Assembly (NCBI GenBank): GCA_016931535.1
Contig: JAFGEP010000078.1
Coordinates: 1 to 64,000 of the forward strand
Direction: 5' to 3'
From: Bradymonadales bacterium
Lineage (GTDB): Bacteria > Myxococcota_A > Bradymonadia > JAFGEP01
Length of the DNA stretch: 64,000 nucleotides
Part shown: piece by piece, positions 1-10,905 of the stretch
Layout: the number at the start of each line of letters is the position of its first letter
Numbering within the stretch: the first letter of the stretch is position 1
Program-made: the position numbers and the translations under genes
Notes under the pieces: generated by a model
The model's database searches: none
What the model was told of the DNA's origin: nothing
What the model saw: the letters and a program-made list of their open reading frames with translations, nothing else

Positions 1-76
1 CAAACGGATAAAAAAGCAGCATAACCGCCCTAGATTGCTTGGTAAAAAGTGGATCTGAATCCCGTGGGCTCCGCGA

Positions 77-2472
<2,396 letters not shown>

Positions 2473-3954
2473 GTGAGCTCCAAAAGGCAGCGCTACGAGC
2501 TGGTGAGTACCCTGGGTCGGGGTGGGATGGCCGAGGTCTTTTTGGGCTGGATGAACTCGGTCGGCGGACTGCGCCGCAAGGTGGCCATCAAGCGGATCCT
2601 GCCGGAGCTGGCACAGAAGCAGAGCCAGCTGTTTCGCACCATGTTCGCCGACGAGGCGCGGATCGCCTTCCAGCTCGAACATGACAACATCGTCCGGGTC
2701 TATGACGTCGGACAGAGCGCCAACACCTACTTCATCGTGATGGAGTATGTGGACGGACTGGACCTCAAGCGCATCTTCGACGAGCTCACCCGGCGCAGGG
2801 AGCAGATGTCCCTGGCAGACTGCGTCAACATCGGTCTGCAGGCCTGCGGCGGGCTGTACTACGCCCACTCCGTGACCGACGATTCCGGCAACCCGATCAA
2901 ACTGGTGCACAACGACATCTCCCCACCCAACATCATGGTGGGGCGATACGGAGAGGTGAAGATCACCGACTTCGGCCTCTCCGATGCGGTCAGCCACGAG
3001 GCGCCCACCGACGACCACACGGTGAAAGGCAAGTTCGCCTACATCTCCCCGGAGGGAACCCGGGATCCCAAGCGGGTCACCCACCGGAGCGACATCTTCT
3101 CCCTGGGGATCGTGCTGTGGGAGATCCTGACCGGCCGAAGGCTGTTCCATCGCGAGTCCGACCTGGAGACCTTCTATGCCGTTCAAGCGGCCAGGGTTCC
3201 GGATATCAGGAGCCAACGGCCCGAGGTGCCGGTTCCGCTGTCCGAAGTCGTCCACAAGGCGCTCCATGCCGATCCCGACCTGCGCTACCAGTCCTGCGAC
3301 GAGATCTTCGGAGACCTGCTGCGCATCAGCTACGAGTTCCGATTGCCCATCAACCGCTTCAGCCTGGCCTCCCTGGTCCGCCGCCTCAAGGGAGACAGCT
3401 CGCCCCAGGAGTTCTCCGGCCAGCTGATGAGCTCGCGGCAGTTGGGCCACATCCTCGCCGAGCTGGAAGCGATGCTACCCCCCTCGGCGGCCGAGGACCT
3501 CAAGGGGTTCGTGACCAGTGTCAAGGTCCAGGAAGACGTGGATATCATTCCGCCGCGCTCGAGCTACCGGGACAGCTGGATGGGAGATGTCATCGAGGAA
3601 GCCGGATTGACGGAAGGAACCTGGCCGGGAACGATCAAGGCCATCAACCTGGAGGAGGCCAATACCGTCCAGGCGATGGAGGAAGCGGAGACCATACCCG
3701 AGCCGGTCGCCGGGGTGACCGGCAGGAAGAGTGGCATCTATGGCACCCCCCATATCGAGGGGGTCCCCTCGGAGCTGATCAAGGCGGTAGAAAGCGCCAG
3801 GAATCCGGACCAGGATCTGCGCCAGACCTACCAGGTGATGTCCAGAGAACTGCGGCGCTTGCGGTGGTTCCACATCGCCATCGGAACCCTGGTCGGACTG
3901 CTGGCGGGCAGCGGGATGACCTTCCTGATCACCCGCCTGCTGGGCATGATCTGA
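2473..3954 (+). CDS. Ser/Thr protein kinase with C-terminal membrane anchor
   Basis: A 493-aa Hanks-type kinase. The glycine loop is GRGGMAEVF (residues 15-23), the VAIK lysine is K40, and DFG is at 166-168. The catalytic loop reads HNDISPPN (146-153) where HRD is usual, so the Arg before the catalytic Asp is Asn. The APE motif is SPE. A linker of about 180 residues follows, and the protein ends in a hydrophobic helix (about 467-490, FHIAIGTLVGLLAG...), giving a tail-anchored topology with the kinase in the cytoplasm. There is no recognisable sensor domain. GTG at 2473 is set by AAGGAG seven bases upstream. Because the catalytic Asp and DFG remain, activity is possible, but activation-loop control may differ from RD kinases. 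Confidence 0.93.
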   Translation: MSSKRQRYELVSTLGRGGMAEVFLGWMNSVGGLRRKVAIKRILPELAQKQSQLFRTMFADEARIAFQLEHDNIVRVYDVGQSANTYFIVMEYVDGLDLKRIFDELTRRREQMSLADCVNIGLQACGGLYYAHSVTDDSGNPIKLVHNDISPPNIMVGRYGEVKITDFGLSDAVSHEAPTDDHTVKGKFAYISPEGTRDPKRVTHRSDIFSLGIVLWEILTGRRLFHRESDLETFYAVQAARVPDIRSQRPEVPVPLSEVVHKALHADPDLRYQSCDEIFGDLLRISYEFRLPINRFSLASLVRRLKGDSSPQEFSGQLMSSRQLGHILAELEAMLPPSAAEDLKGFVTSVKVQEDVDIIPPRSSYRDSWMGDVIEEAGLTEGTWPGTIKAINLEEANTVQAMEEAETIPEPVAGVTGRKSGIYGTPHIEGVPSELIKAVESARNPDQDLRQTYQVMSRELRRLRWFHIAIGTLVGLLAGSGMTFLITRLLGMI

Positions 3955-4191
3955 TCGTCGATCCACGCTTACGGTTCCTGCCGATCCAAGCCGGCTCCCG
4001 GGCCAAAAACCCGGTCGGCGATGGTCCTTGGCACCGGATCTTAGGCCGCCACGTGGTTCGGGCTGTTGTCCAGCGGAAGTTCTTCAGGCCTCTGGCGATC
4101 TGCCGAAAACCTGATAGGTTGCAATTGCGGTCCGACGTGATGGTTGCCGGGCGTCCGGACCGAACGGACTCCAGGAACCGGGAGGAACAGG
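3955..4191. other. Intergenic, weak hairpin only
   Basis: A short hairpin (CCGGG, seven-base loop CCAAAAA, CCCGG) sits near 3996-4014 after the kinase stop. It lacks a T-run, so I do not call it a terminator. GGAGGA at 4181-4186 is the ribosome binding site of the next gene. No clear promoter seen. Confidence 0.4.
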
Positions 4192-5772
4192 TTGCGTACC
4201 CATCTGCATGAATCGCTAGTGCTGGCTCTGTTCGTGGCTTGGATGACCATTCTGGGCGGGTGTGGCAGCGACGACGACGGTCCGTCGGGGCAAGCAGATC
4301 TGACCGACCTGGTATTCGACGCGGACGTCTCCCCAGGAGATGTGACCCACGACGCGGAGATGATGGACCTGGTGGTGGCCGACAACCGCATCGGTGACTG
4401 GGACTACCTGATCGTCACCACCGACGCCCTGCGACCGGCGTTCGAAACGCTGGCCGACTGGCGGCGTCAAACGGGTCTGCCGACCCGGGTGGTCACCATG
4501 CAGGAGGTCACCCAAGCCGCGACCGGGCGGGATACCGCCGAGCAGCTTCGGAACTACCTCAAGGCGATGTGGGAGGAGCAGGGGGTGCAGATCGTCCTGT
4601 TGGGCGGAGATACCCCGCTGGTGCCACACCGCGATGTCTATGCCTACGCCGAAATCGAGGGGATCTTCGAGACGGCGGCCATCACCCCTTCGGAGCTGTA
4701 CTTCTCCGACCTGGATGGGGACTGGGATGGCGACGAGGATGGAGCGTTCGGCGAGTTCGAGGATGACCTCGAGATGATGCCGGATATCGCGGTCGGTCGA
4801 GTGCCGGCGCGCTCCCTGCAGGAGGCCGAGGGGTACGTGGCCAAGGTGCTGGCCTACGAGCAGGCGGAGCAGGCCGACTACCAGCACAAGGTGCTCTACC
4901 TGGCCGAGCCGACAGGATGGGCCGACCTCAGCCCATGCCCCATGTTCGAGCTGTGGACGGGGCAGCTTTTCGGGGAGGTTCACGAGATCCATCGGCTGTA
5001 CGACGACCTGGAGCAATGCCCGAACGGCGAGCAGAACACACGGACATCCCAGATGGCCGCCATCAACGAAGGGATGGGGATGATCATCCACCTGGGGCAC
5101 GGGAGTGAGGGGACCCTGGCCTACATGAACGCTTCCCAGGTGGACAGCCTGGCCAACGCTCCCCGCTACAACCTGATGTTCTCCTGCGCCTGCCTGACCG
5201 GGAACTTCGGCTGGTCCGAGGCACAGAGCGCGGGCGAACACTACGTGATCGATCCCGACGGGGGAGGGGTAGCCTACGTGGGCAATACCGACATCGGCAT
5301 CGGTTTTCCCCCGGGAGGGTTCTTCGTGAAAGAGGTGGTCGCGCAACTGCTGCGCGATCCGCCGGTCCGACTGGGCCAGGCGTTCGCCAACAGCCGCCGT
5401 TCCTTCATCGTCGGGGGCAGCCACTCCTGGACCGACGGCCACGCTGACCGCTACACCCAGTTCGTCGTCGTGCTGCTGGGAGATCCCGGCATCCGGATGT
5501 TCCGGCAAATGCCGCGCCCGCTCGAGCTGGAGCTCCCCGATCCGTTCCCGGCCGCGGGCGAGCTCGCCGTCTCGGTGACGGATGAAGACGGGGAACCGGT
5601 CTCGGCTGCCACCGTCACCCTGTTCCGAGCCGGCCAGCTTCTCCTGCTGCAGCCAACGGATGACTTCGGCCAGGCCACCTTCGACATCTCGGGCACCCCC
5701 TCCGGCAACCTGACCGTCACGGCCAGCGGCCCCGATCTCATTCCAGTCCAGGCCACAGTGGTGGTACCCTAG
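4192..5772 (+). CDS. Gingipain-like C25 cysteine peptidase lipoprotein
   Basis: A 526-aa predicted lipoprotein. The start is TTG 4192, five bases after GGAGGA; it gives a short n-region, a hydrophobic stretch and lipobox LGGC with Cys24. An Asp-rich linker follows. The body matches the peptidase C25 fold: a YLIVTTDALRPAFE strand and later the catalytic pair His (HLGHGSEG) and Cys (FSCACLTGNFG) about 31 residues apart, close to the spacing in gingipains. The last 80 residues (from about LELPDPFP) look like an Ig-type or carboxypeptidase-regulatory sandwich. It probably acts outside the inner membrane. Known C25 enzymes cleave after Arg or Lys or process secreted proteins; specificity here cannot be read. 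It lies upstream of the nif3-like gene but is probably functionally unrelated to it. Confidence 0.85.
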   Translation: MRTHLHESLVLALFVAWMTILGGCGSDDDGPSGQADLTDLVFDADVSPGDVTHDAEMMDLVVADNRIGDWDYLIVTTDALRPAFETLADWRRQTGLPTRVVTMQEVTQAATGRDTAEQLRNYLKAMWEEQGVQIVLLGGDTPLVPHRDVYAYAEIEGIFETAAITPSELYFSDLDGDWDGDEDGAFGEFEDDLEMMPDIAVGRVPARSLQEAEGYVAKVLAYEQAEQADYQHKVLYLAEPTGWADLSPCPMFELWTGQLFGEVHEIHRLYDDLEQCPNGEQNTRTSQMAAINEGMGMIIHLGHGSEGTLAYMNASQVDSLANAPRYNLMFSCACLTGNFGWSEAQSAGEHYVIDPDGGGVAYVGNTDIGIGFPPGGFFVKEVVAQLLRDPPVRLGQAFANSRRSFIVGGSHSWTDGHADRYTQFVVVLLGDPGIRMFRQMPRPLELELPDPFPAAGELAVSVTDEDGEPVSAATVTLFRAGQLLLLQPTDDFGQATFDISGTPSGNLTVTASGPDLIPVQATVVVP

Positions 5773-5853
5773 GCGGCCAGATCGAGCTACAACAAGAGCA
5801 CACCACAGAGCTGCAGGCAGCGGGGTGTGCCGCCTACCCGAGAGGATCGACCG

Positions 5854-6606
5854 ATGAAGCTCACAGAGCTGGTTTCTTGGTTGGACGAGACCCTGCAGGT
5901 AACGGCGTTCGACGATTCGGCGTACAACGGGCTGCAGGTGGAGGCAGGCCATCGGGTGGATCGGTTCGCCGTGGCGGTGGATGCCAGCCTGGGGGCGATC
6001 GAGCAGGCAAGCGAGGCAAAAGCCCAACTTTTGCTCTGCCACCATGGGCTGTTTTGGGGACCGCAAAAACCGCTGGTGGGTCCGTTGGCCGAAAAGCTCA
6101 GGTGCATGTTTCGGGCGGGATTGTCGCTGTATGGCGCCCATCTCCCTCTGGATGCCCACCAGACACTGGGAAACAACGCCTGCCTGGCCCGGATGCTGGA
6201 GCTGACGGAGATTGCCCCCTTCGGTCTCTATCGCGGGCAAAAGATCGGCATGATGGGAACCTTGCCATCCCGGCGGCCGACAGGCGAGGTGATTGCATCC
6301 CTGACGGCCTTGTTGGGTGACATCATCGGGGACGCGCTGTACGGTCAGCAGGAGATCTCGCGGGTTGCGGTGGTGAGCGGTGCAGGGGGCGACATGGTCC
6401 AAGAGGCGGTTGGGGAGGGGGTGGATCTGCTGGTCAGTGGGGAGGTAGACCACACGGCCGCGGTGATGGCCCGGGATCACGGTTTCAACCTGGCGTTCTT
6501 CGGCCATTGGGCCACCGAGACGCTGGGGGTCAAGGCGCTGGCCGATGCGATACAGCAGCGGTATGGGCTTCCCTGGGTTTTCGTGGGGGAGACGACGGGA
6601 TTTTAG
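5854..6606 (+). CDS. Nif3-like dinuclear metal-binding protein
   Basis: A 250-aa member of the Nif3/YbgI family (GTP cyclohydrolase I type 2 homologs). Metal-ligand motifs are CHHGLFWG near residue 65 and the C-terminal GEVDHTAA and FFGHWATE segments that supply His and Glu for the second site. The family forms toroidal hexamers with two metals per subunit; biochemical roles remain disputed. The length equals the minimal family form without the inserted CutA-like domain. ATG 5854 follows AGAGGA at 5841-5846 and begins the conserved MKLTELVSWL. It sits 81 bp after the C25 gene and may be cotranscribed with it. Confidence 0.88.
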   Translation: MKLTELVSWLDETLQVTAFDDSAYNGLQVEAGHRVDRFAVAVDASLGAIEQASEAKAQLLLCHHGLFWGPQKPLVGPLAEKLRCMFRAGLSLYGAHLPLDAHQTLGNNACLARMLELTEIAPFGLYRGQKIGMMGTLPSRRPTGEVIASLTALLGDIIGDALYGQQEISRVAVVSGAGGDMVQEAVGEGVDLLVSGEVDHTAAVMARDHGFNLAFFGHWATETLGVKALADAIQQRYGLPWVFVGETTGF

Positions 6607-6818
6607 GGGGCGACCCGTTGCGATTCTTGCGGGGAGAAACGGGGAAATCCCTTTTATTAAAAATAGTTGGGCTATTTTCCAATAAAATGCTTTCGAAATT
6701 TTTTTATTTCTGTTGTATTACATGTGGTTAACTTGAATGCCCCGGTGGGGGGAGCAGGAGCACGGTGGCAGCTTCCAGCTGTCGGTCAAGACCCAAAACG
6801 ATTCGGGCGAGGTAGCCA
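6607..6818. promoter_or_regulatory. AT-rich leader with perfect dyad upstream of CoA-transferase genes
   Basis: A sharply AT-rich island at about 6650-6735 stands out from the GC-rich surroundings. Inside it, 6660-6678 is a perfect inverted repeat, AAAATAG-TTGGG-CTATTTT, with 7-bp arms. No run of T follows the dyad, so an operator or promoter role is more likely than termination. Specific -35/-10 boxes cannot be assigned with confidence. GCGAGG at 6807-6812 is the ribosome binding site of the next gene. Confidence 0.45.
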
Positions 6819-7820
6819 GTGGACGTGCTAGAGCGGGGGAGCGGCGAGTTCTTCGCCACCCATGATCCGGAGGAGGCGCGCCAGTTCTTCTTGCAGAAGG
6901 ACAAGAGCCTGGTCGCCAAGGTGATGACGGTCAAGGAGGCGGTAGAGCGCTTTGTTCAGGACAGCGACTATATCGCCATCGGAGGGTTCGGAGCCAACCG
7001 GGTGCCGGTGGCGATCTGTCACGAGATCCTCCGCCAGGGGAGGAAAAACCTGGGGTTTCTGGGCCACACCTCCACCCATGATTTCCAGATCCTGTGCGCC
7101 GGCGAAGCGATCGACCGCTGCGACATCGCCTACATCATCGGCCTGGAAGCGCGGGGGTTGTCACCCAATGCCCGGCGATACATGGAGAGTGGCCGGGTTC
7201 GGGTGACGGAGAACAGCAACTACACGCTTTCCATGCGGATCAAGGCGGCGGCCATGGGGGTGCCGTTTTTGGTTTCGCGCAACCTGATGGGGAGCGATAC
7301 CTTTGCCAAGAGCGCTTCGGCGGTGGTGACCTGTCCGTTCACGGGTCACCGGGTGGTGCTCCACCCGGCCATCTACCCGGATGTGGCAGCCATTCATGTG
7401 CACGAGGCGGATGTGTACGGGAACTGCCGGTTGCGGGGGATCACCGTATCGGATCTGGATCTGGCGCGGGCAGCCAAGCGGTTGATCATCACCGCCGAGC
7501 GGCTGCTGCCTGCCGAGGAGATCCGGCGGGACCCGAGCCTGACCGCCATCCCCTACTACCTGGTGGATGCGGTCTGCGAGGTGCCGTATGGCTCCTATCC
7601 CGGGTGCATGCCCTACGAGTACTTCTCGGACGAGCCGCACCTGAGGGAGTGGCTGGAGGCGGAGGAGGATCCGGAGAGGTTGCGGGCGTTTCTGGAGCGG
7701 ACCATCTACTCGGTGAGCGATTTCTCCGAGTACATCGAGCGGCAGGGGGGGATCGCCCGGATGATGGAGCTCAGGCGGATGGAGCTGCTGATCGGTCAGG
7801 AGGGGTGCCAGGATGGCTGA
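6819..7820 (+). CDS. CoA-transferase family I, alpha subunit (glutaconate/3-oxoacid type)
   Basis: A 333-aa alpha subunit of a two-subunit family I CoA-transferase, nearest in length and pattern to glutaconate CoA-transferase GctA. It has the GGFGANRVPVAICHEILR segment near residue 46 and the IHVHEADVYGN segment near 190 typical of GctA/IpdA-type proteins. The pair with the next gene would move CoA between a donor thioester (often acetyl-CoA) and a dicarboxylic or ring-derived acid. GTG 6819 is positioned six bases after GCGAGG. The stop overlaps the beta-subunit start by 8 bp, implying translational coupling. The substrate cannot be told from sequence alone; no 2-hydroxyglutaryl-CoA dehydratase genes lie nearby, which weakens a glutamate-fermentation reading. 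Confidence 0.85.
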   Translation: MDVLERGSGEFFATHDPEEARQFFLQKDKSLVAKVMTVKEAVERFVQDSDYIAIGGFGANRVPVAICHEILRQGRKNLGFLGHTSTHDFQILCAGEAIDRCDIAYIIGLEARGLSPNARRYMESGRVRVTENSNYTLSMRIKAAAMGVPFLVSRNLMGSDTFAKSASAVVTCPFTGHRVVLHPAIYPDVAAIHVHEADVYGNCRLRGITVSDLDLARAAKRLIITAERLLPAEEIRRDPSLTAIPYYLVDAVCEVPYGSYPGCMPYEYFSDEPHLREWLEAEEDPERLRAFLERTIYSVSDFSEYIERQGGIARMMELRRMELLIGQEGCQDG

Positions 7821-8583
7821 CTACAACATCATGGAGCTGATGATCTGTGCGGCCTCGCGTCTGCTGGAGGATCGATCGACCATCTCGGTAGGTACCGGAG
7901 CTCCCTGCGCCGCCGCCATGCTGGCCCAGAAGACGCACGCTCCCAATCTCGTCATCTTCTTCGAGGCGGGTGGTGTGGCGCCAATCCTGCCGCTGATGCC
8001 GATCTCGGTGGGAGACAGTCGCACCTTCTACCGGGGCGTCATGGCCTCGGGGATGTGCGACATCATGGAGACCTGTCAGCGGGGCCTGGTGGACTACTGC
8101 TTCTTGGGGGGTGCCCAGATCGACCGGTACGGCAACCTCAACTCGACGGTCATCGGCAGCCACGAACACCCCAAGGTCCGCTTTCCCGGCAGCGGGGGAG
8201 CCAACGATTTCGCCTCCTACTGCTGGAGGACCATGGTGATCACCCCCCAGGACCGACGCCGGTTCACCGACCGGATCGACTTCATCACCTCCCCTGGCTA
8301 CCTTTCGGGAGGGGACAGCCGGGAGCGGTCCGGCTTGCCCGCCGGTTCCGGCCCCTATCGGGTGATTACCAACATGGCGATCATGGACTTCGAGGAGAGC
8401 AGCAAGCGGATGCGGGTCATCTCGTTGCATCCTGGCTACCGGTTGGAGGATGTCCAGGCCAACTGCGGTTTCGAGCTGCTGCAAGCCGACCGGATCGAGG
8501 AGACCCCGCGGCCGGCCCCCCAACAGCTGCAGATCCTGCGGACCCGGGTCGACCCCGACCGCTACATCATCGGGAGAGGTTGA
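7813..8583 (+). CDS. CoA-transferase family I, beta subunit
   Basis: A 256-aa beta subunit partnering the upstream alpha gene. The motif LVIFFEAGGVAP places Glu51 where the catalytic glutamate of GctB (Glu54 in the Acidaminococcus enzyme) lies; this residue forms the enzyme-CoA thioester. A Gly-rich stretch (FPGSGGANDFAS) follows, as in the family. Start ATG 7813 overlaps the alpha stop (ATGGCTGA), so the two are coupled. The HU-like remnant begins 16 bp after the stop and may share the transcript. Confidence 0.86.
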   Translation: MADYNIMELMICAASRLLEDRSTISVGTGAPCAAAMLAQKTHAPNLVIFFEAGGVAPILPLMPISVGDSRTFYRGVMASGMCDIMETCQRGLVDYCFLGGAQIDRYGNLNSTVIGSHEHPKVRFPGSGGANDFASYCWRTMVITPQDRRRFTDRIDFITSPGYLSGGDSRERSGLPAGSGPYRVITNMAIMDFEESSKRMRVISLHPGYRLEDVQANCGFELLQADRIEETPRPAPQQLQILRTRVDPDRYIIGRG

Positions 8584-8599
8584 GACAGGAGAGGGCGTG

Positions 8600-8998
8600 A
8601 TGACACCACAACAGCTCCACGATCAGATACGCGAAGCGGCGGGGGCCGACCTGACTTCCGAGGCGGTCCAACGGGTGCTGCGCGTGGTGTTCGGGGAGCT
8701 GGTGAGCTCGGTCCAGTAGACCGGACGTTTCGCTCTCACTGGAGTGGGTGCCTTCTCCATCCAGACCCGCAAGCGATCGGCCCCCATCGGCTCCGAGGGG
8801 CAACACGCCCCCCTGGAGTACCATCGAGTGCTGCTTTCCGATGCGGTACGGATGGAGGCCTACCAGAGGGCGATCGAAGCGCTGGTGAGACCTGGAGAGG
8901 CTGGGCCAACTGGGTTGGCAGCACCGGGCGCTCATGGCTGTTCCAGCCAGCGCGCCAGGACCTCGAAAACTCTGGGGTCCGACGTCATGGCAAAATGA
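8600..8998 (+). pseudogene. HU/IHF-like DNA-binding gene split by an in-frame TAG
   Basis: Reading from ATG 8600, the first 39 codons (MTPQQLHDQIREAAG..., a helical arm as in HU) end at TAG 8717-8719. The same frame then continues with TGRFALTGVGAFSIQTRKR, the strand region characteristic of HU proteins (G-x-F-x-L-x-G-x-G-x-F), and stays open to 8998. So the HU dimerisation half and the beta-arm half are separated by one amber codon. The downstream part is longer and less canonical than normal HU (about 90 aa), and the tail overlaps the convergent hydrolase gene. AGGAGAG at 8587-8593 is a good ribosome binding site. A recent nonsense mutation, a base error or UAG readthrough would all explain it. 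Confidence 0.6.
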
Positions 8999-10014
8999 CT
9001 CACCCCAGGCAGGTGCTGGTAGCGGCCACTCTCGATGAAGCGGAGCCGGTCGCCGGCTCCCATGTTGACCGCACTGGCCGTGGAAACCATGCCGTCGGAG
9101 CACAATGGGGAGGGCCGGCCCCCTGCCTTCTTGCTCAACGCGCCTGAAATGGCGTAGGTCCTGGCGGACCCACCGGACCCATCCGTGATCCGGGTGGCCT
9201 TCATCCCTGACCACTCCCCCCGTTGTGCCCATTGCTCTTCGAGCAGATAGCCATGTCGGAGGTCCCGGATCCCGTCGCTCCGAAGGTCCAGAATGGCGTC
9301 CGCCAGCCGTAGGTACAGCGTGCCCAGGCGTCGAGTGACGACGTCTGCGGCCTGGCTCAGGCCGGCCAGCGATCGTCCCTGGGTGGCCGGATGTCTCCGA
9401 AGAAGCTCGGTCAGGATCGCTCCGGTGTACCAGGCGGGGAGATACGGGATCGCCCGCAGGACGAGCTGAGCGAGCTGAACACCTTTCTCCAGGGGGGCAC
9501 CGCGATGGGGAGTGGCCAAAAAAAACACCCGGTCGATCACCCTGGTGAAGCCGAATCCCCGCTGTTCTGCCTGGAGCAGGGCAGAACGTGCCACCAGTCC
9601 CCCCATGCTGTGGGCGACGATGTGCCACCTGGCCTCCTGGGGAGCTGCCGCTTCGAACAGCTCTTGCAGCAACCTGGCGAAGGCCAGACCGTTCTCACTG
9701 ATGTGCAAGCCGGTATCGTAGCGCAGGTGAACCGCAGCCAGGTCGAATCGGTCCTCCAGGGCCTTGGTCAAGTTGAACCGGGAGGCCGTCCAGCAACTGT
9801 CATCGAGCATCAGTCCATGCACGAAAAACAACAGATCTCGCTCGGTTTCAAAACCCCCCAGCCGCTCGGCGATCTCCTGGGGTGTGGACGAACGCCCCTC
9901 ATGGCGAAGCTCCATCTGCTCCGGGTAGCGCAGCCTGTGCGGCAGACGGCTCCCCAAAAGACCACTCAACGCCGATCGAATCTGTGCGAGTCGTGTCAAC
10001 CCTGAAGGAGTCAT
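8932..10014 (-). CDS. Alpha/beta hydrolase, PGAP1/lipase-like esterase
   Basis: A 360-aa serine hydrolase. The oxyanion loop is FFVHGLMLDDSCW (about residue 60), the nucleophile elbow is AHSMGGL (Ser in the H-S-M-G-G turn), LATPHRGAPL is the segment usual in PGAP1-like and lecithin-acyltransferase-like esterases, and the late GVSHFAMTSDP supplies a likely catalytic His. No signal peptide is seen, so it is probably cytoplasmic. The substrate is unknown; lipid or short acyl esters are plausible. ATG 10014 is the first Met, without a strong ribosome binding site. It is convergent with the HU-like remnant and divergent from maf. Confidence 0.82.
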   Translation of the reverse strand: MTPSGLTRLAQIRSALSGLLGSRLPHRLRYPEQMELRHEGRSSTPQEIAERLGGFETERDLLFFVHGLMLDDSCWTASRFNLTKALEDRFDLAAVHLRYDTGLHISENGLAFARLLQELFEAAAPQEARWHIVAHSMGGLVARSALLQAEQRGFGFTRVIDRVFFLATPHRGAPLEKGVQLAQLVLRAIPYLPAWYTGAILTELLRRHPATQGRSLAGLSQAADVVTRRLGTLYLRLADAILDLRSDGIRDLRHGYLLEEQWAQRGEWSGMKATRITDGSGGSARTYAISGALSKKAGGRPSPLCSDGMVSTASAVNMGAGDRLRFIESGRYQHLPGVSHFAMTSDPRVFEVLARWLEQP

Positions 10015-10165
10015 GAGCAGGTTGGCCTGAGGCTTGTCGTCATATTCTCTACCTGCCGGTTGGTGGAGAGACGCTACCTGACCAGTATACCTCTACCACA
10101 GTGGTTTTGTCGTCCCCGCCGGCCGTCTCCCCTACTGCCCGACCGACCCAAGACCTCCCGGATTT

Positions 10166-10194
10166 TTGCCAGATCGGGCCGGGCATCGTACAAC
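10166..10194 (+). promoter_or_regulatory. Sigma-70-type promoter for maf-proC
   Basis: TTGCCA at 10166-10171 (5/6 to TTGACA), a 17-bp spacer, and TACAAC at 10189-10194 (4/6 to TATAAT). Initiation would fall near 10201, giving a short leader with AGGTGAGG before the GTG at 10219. Confidence 0.5.
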
Positions 10195-10218
10195 CGCGGT
10201 GTAACAAGGTGAGGCCAC

Positions 10219-10896
10219 GTGGACAACGTCGAACAGCAGCCCGTTGGACAGCAAGGCCAGGAGCGCGAGCGGCGCATCGTGCTGGCCAGCCGGTCACCTC
10301 GCCGTCGCTGGCTGCTGGAGCAGCTCGGGTTTCACCCGGTGGTCTGGCCAGCCGAGGTGCCGGAAGGGTGGCAGCCAGGGGAGTCTCCCGCCGACTACAC
10401 CCGTCGCCTGAGCGAAGTCAAGGCGGAGGCGGTTGCCGTCCAGGCCCGCGACTGGCTGCGGTCGGGGATCTCTCCTTGGGTGCTGGCGGCGGATACGGTG
10501 GTGGTGTTGGATGGTTCGGTCCTGGAGAAGCCGGAGGGGGAACAGGATGCCCGGCGGATGCTGAGACTCCTCCAGGGGCGTTGGCACACGGTGTTCACGG
10601 CTTTCTGCCTGTACGCCATCGAACGGGCCAGCTTGCGGCAGACACGGGTGGTGAAGGCGGATGTCCTCATCAAGGAGCTGGGCGATCGGGAGATCGACCG
10701 GTACATCGCCAGCCGGGATCCGATGGACAAGGCCGGTGCCTACGGGATCCAGGGGCTGGGGAGCTTTCTGGTGCGTGAGGTTAGAGGGTCCTACTTTGCG
10801 GTCGTGGGCCTTCCGGTATGCGAGGTCGTGGAGACATTGCTGGCGGTTGGCGCGCTCAGCGCATTTCCCTTCCTGCCTGGCGAGGCCGGGCGTTGA
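10219..10896 (+). CDS. Maf-family nucleotide pyrophosphatase
   Basis: A 225-aa Maf/HAM1-like protein. It carries LASRSPRRRWLLEQLG at the N-terminus, AADTVVVLDG, LEKP, the TVFTAF strand, DKAGAYGIQGLG and VGLPVCEV, all hallmark Maf blocks. Family enzymes hydrolyse non-canonical or modified nucleoside triphosphates (dTTP/UTP and derivatives) to the monophosphate, and were first known as septum inhibitors. The N-terminal 15 residues before RIVLAS are extra and poorly conserved. GTG 10219 follows AGGTGAGG. First gene of a run with proC 9 bp downstream. Confidence 0.92.
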   Translation: MDNVEQQPVGQQGQERERRIVLASRSPRRRWLLEQLGFHPVVWPAEVPEGWQPGESPADYTRRLSEVKAEAVAVQARDWLRSGISPWVLAADTVVVLDGSVLEKPEGEQDARRMLRLLQGRWHTVFTAFCLYAIERASLRQTRVVKADVLIKELGDREIDRYIASRDPMDKAGAYGIQGLGSFLVREVRGSYFAVVGLPVCEVVETLLAVGALSAFPFLPGEAGR

Positions 10897-10905
10897 GGGT
10901 CTGAC

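Noticed and set aside
3996..4014. Terminator after the first kinase
   Set aside because: Only a 5-bp stem with no T-run; not better than chance in this base composition.
4216..6507. Long minus-strand open frame (763 codons) across the C25 peptidase and Nif3-like genes
   Set aside because: It is antisense to two well-supported genes with family motifs; its composition is that of a high-GC shadow frame with no recognisable domain.
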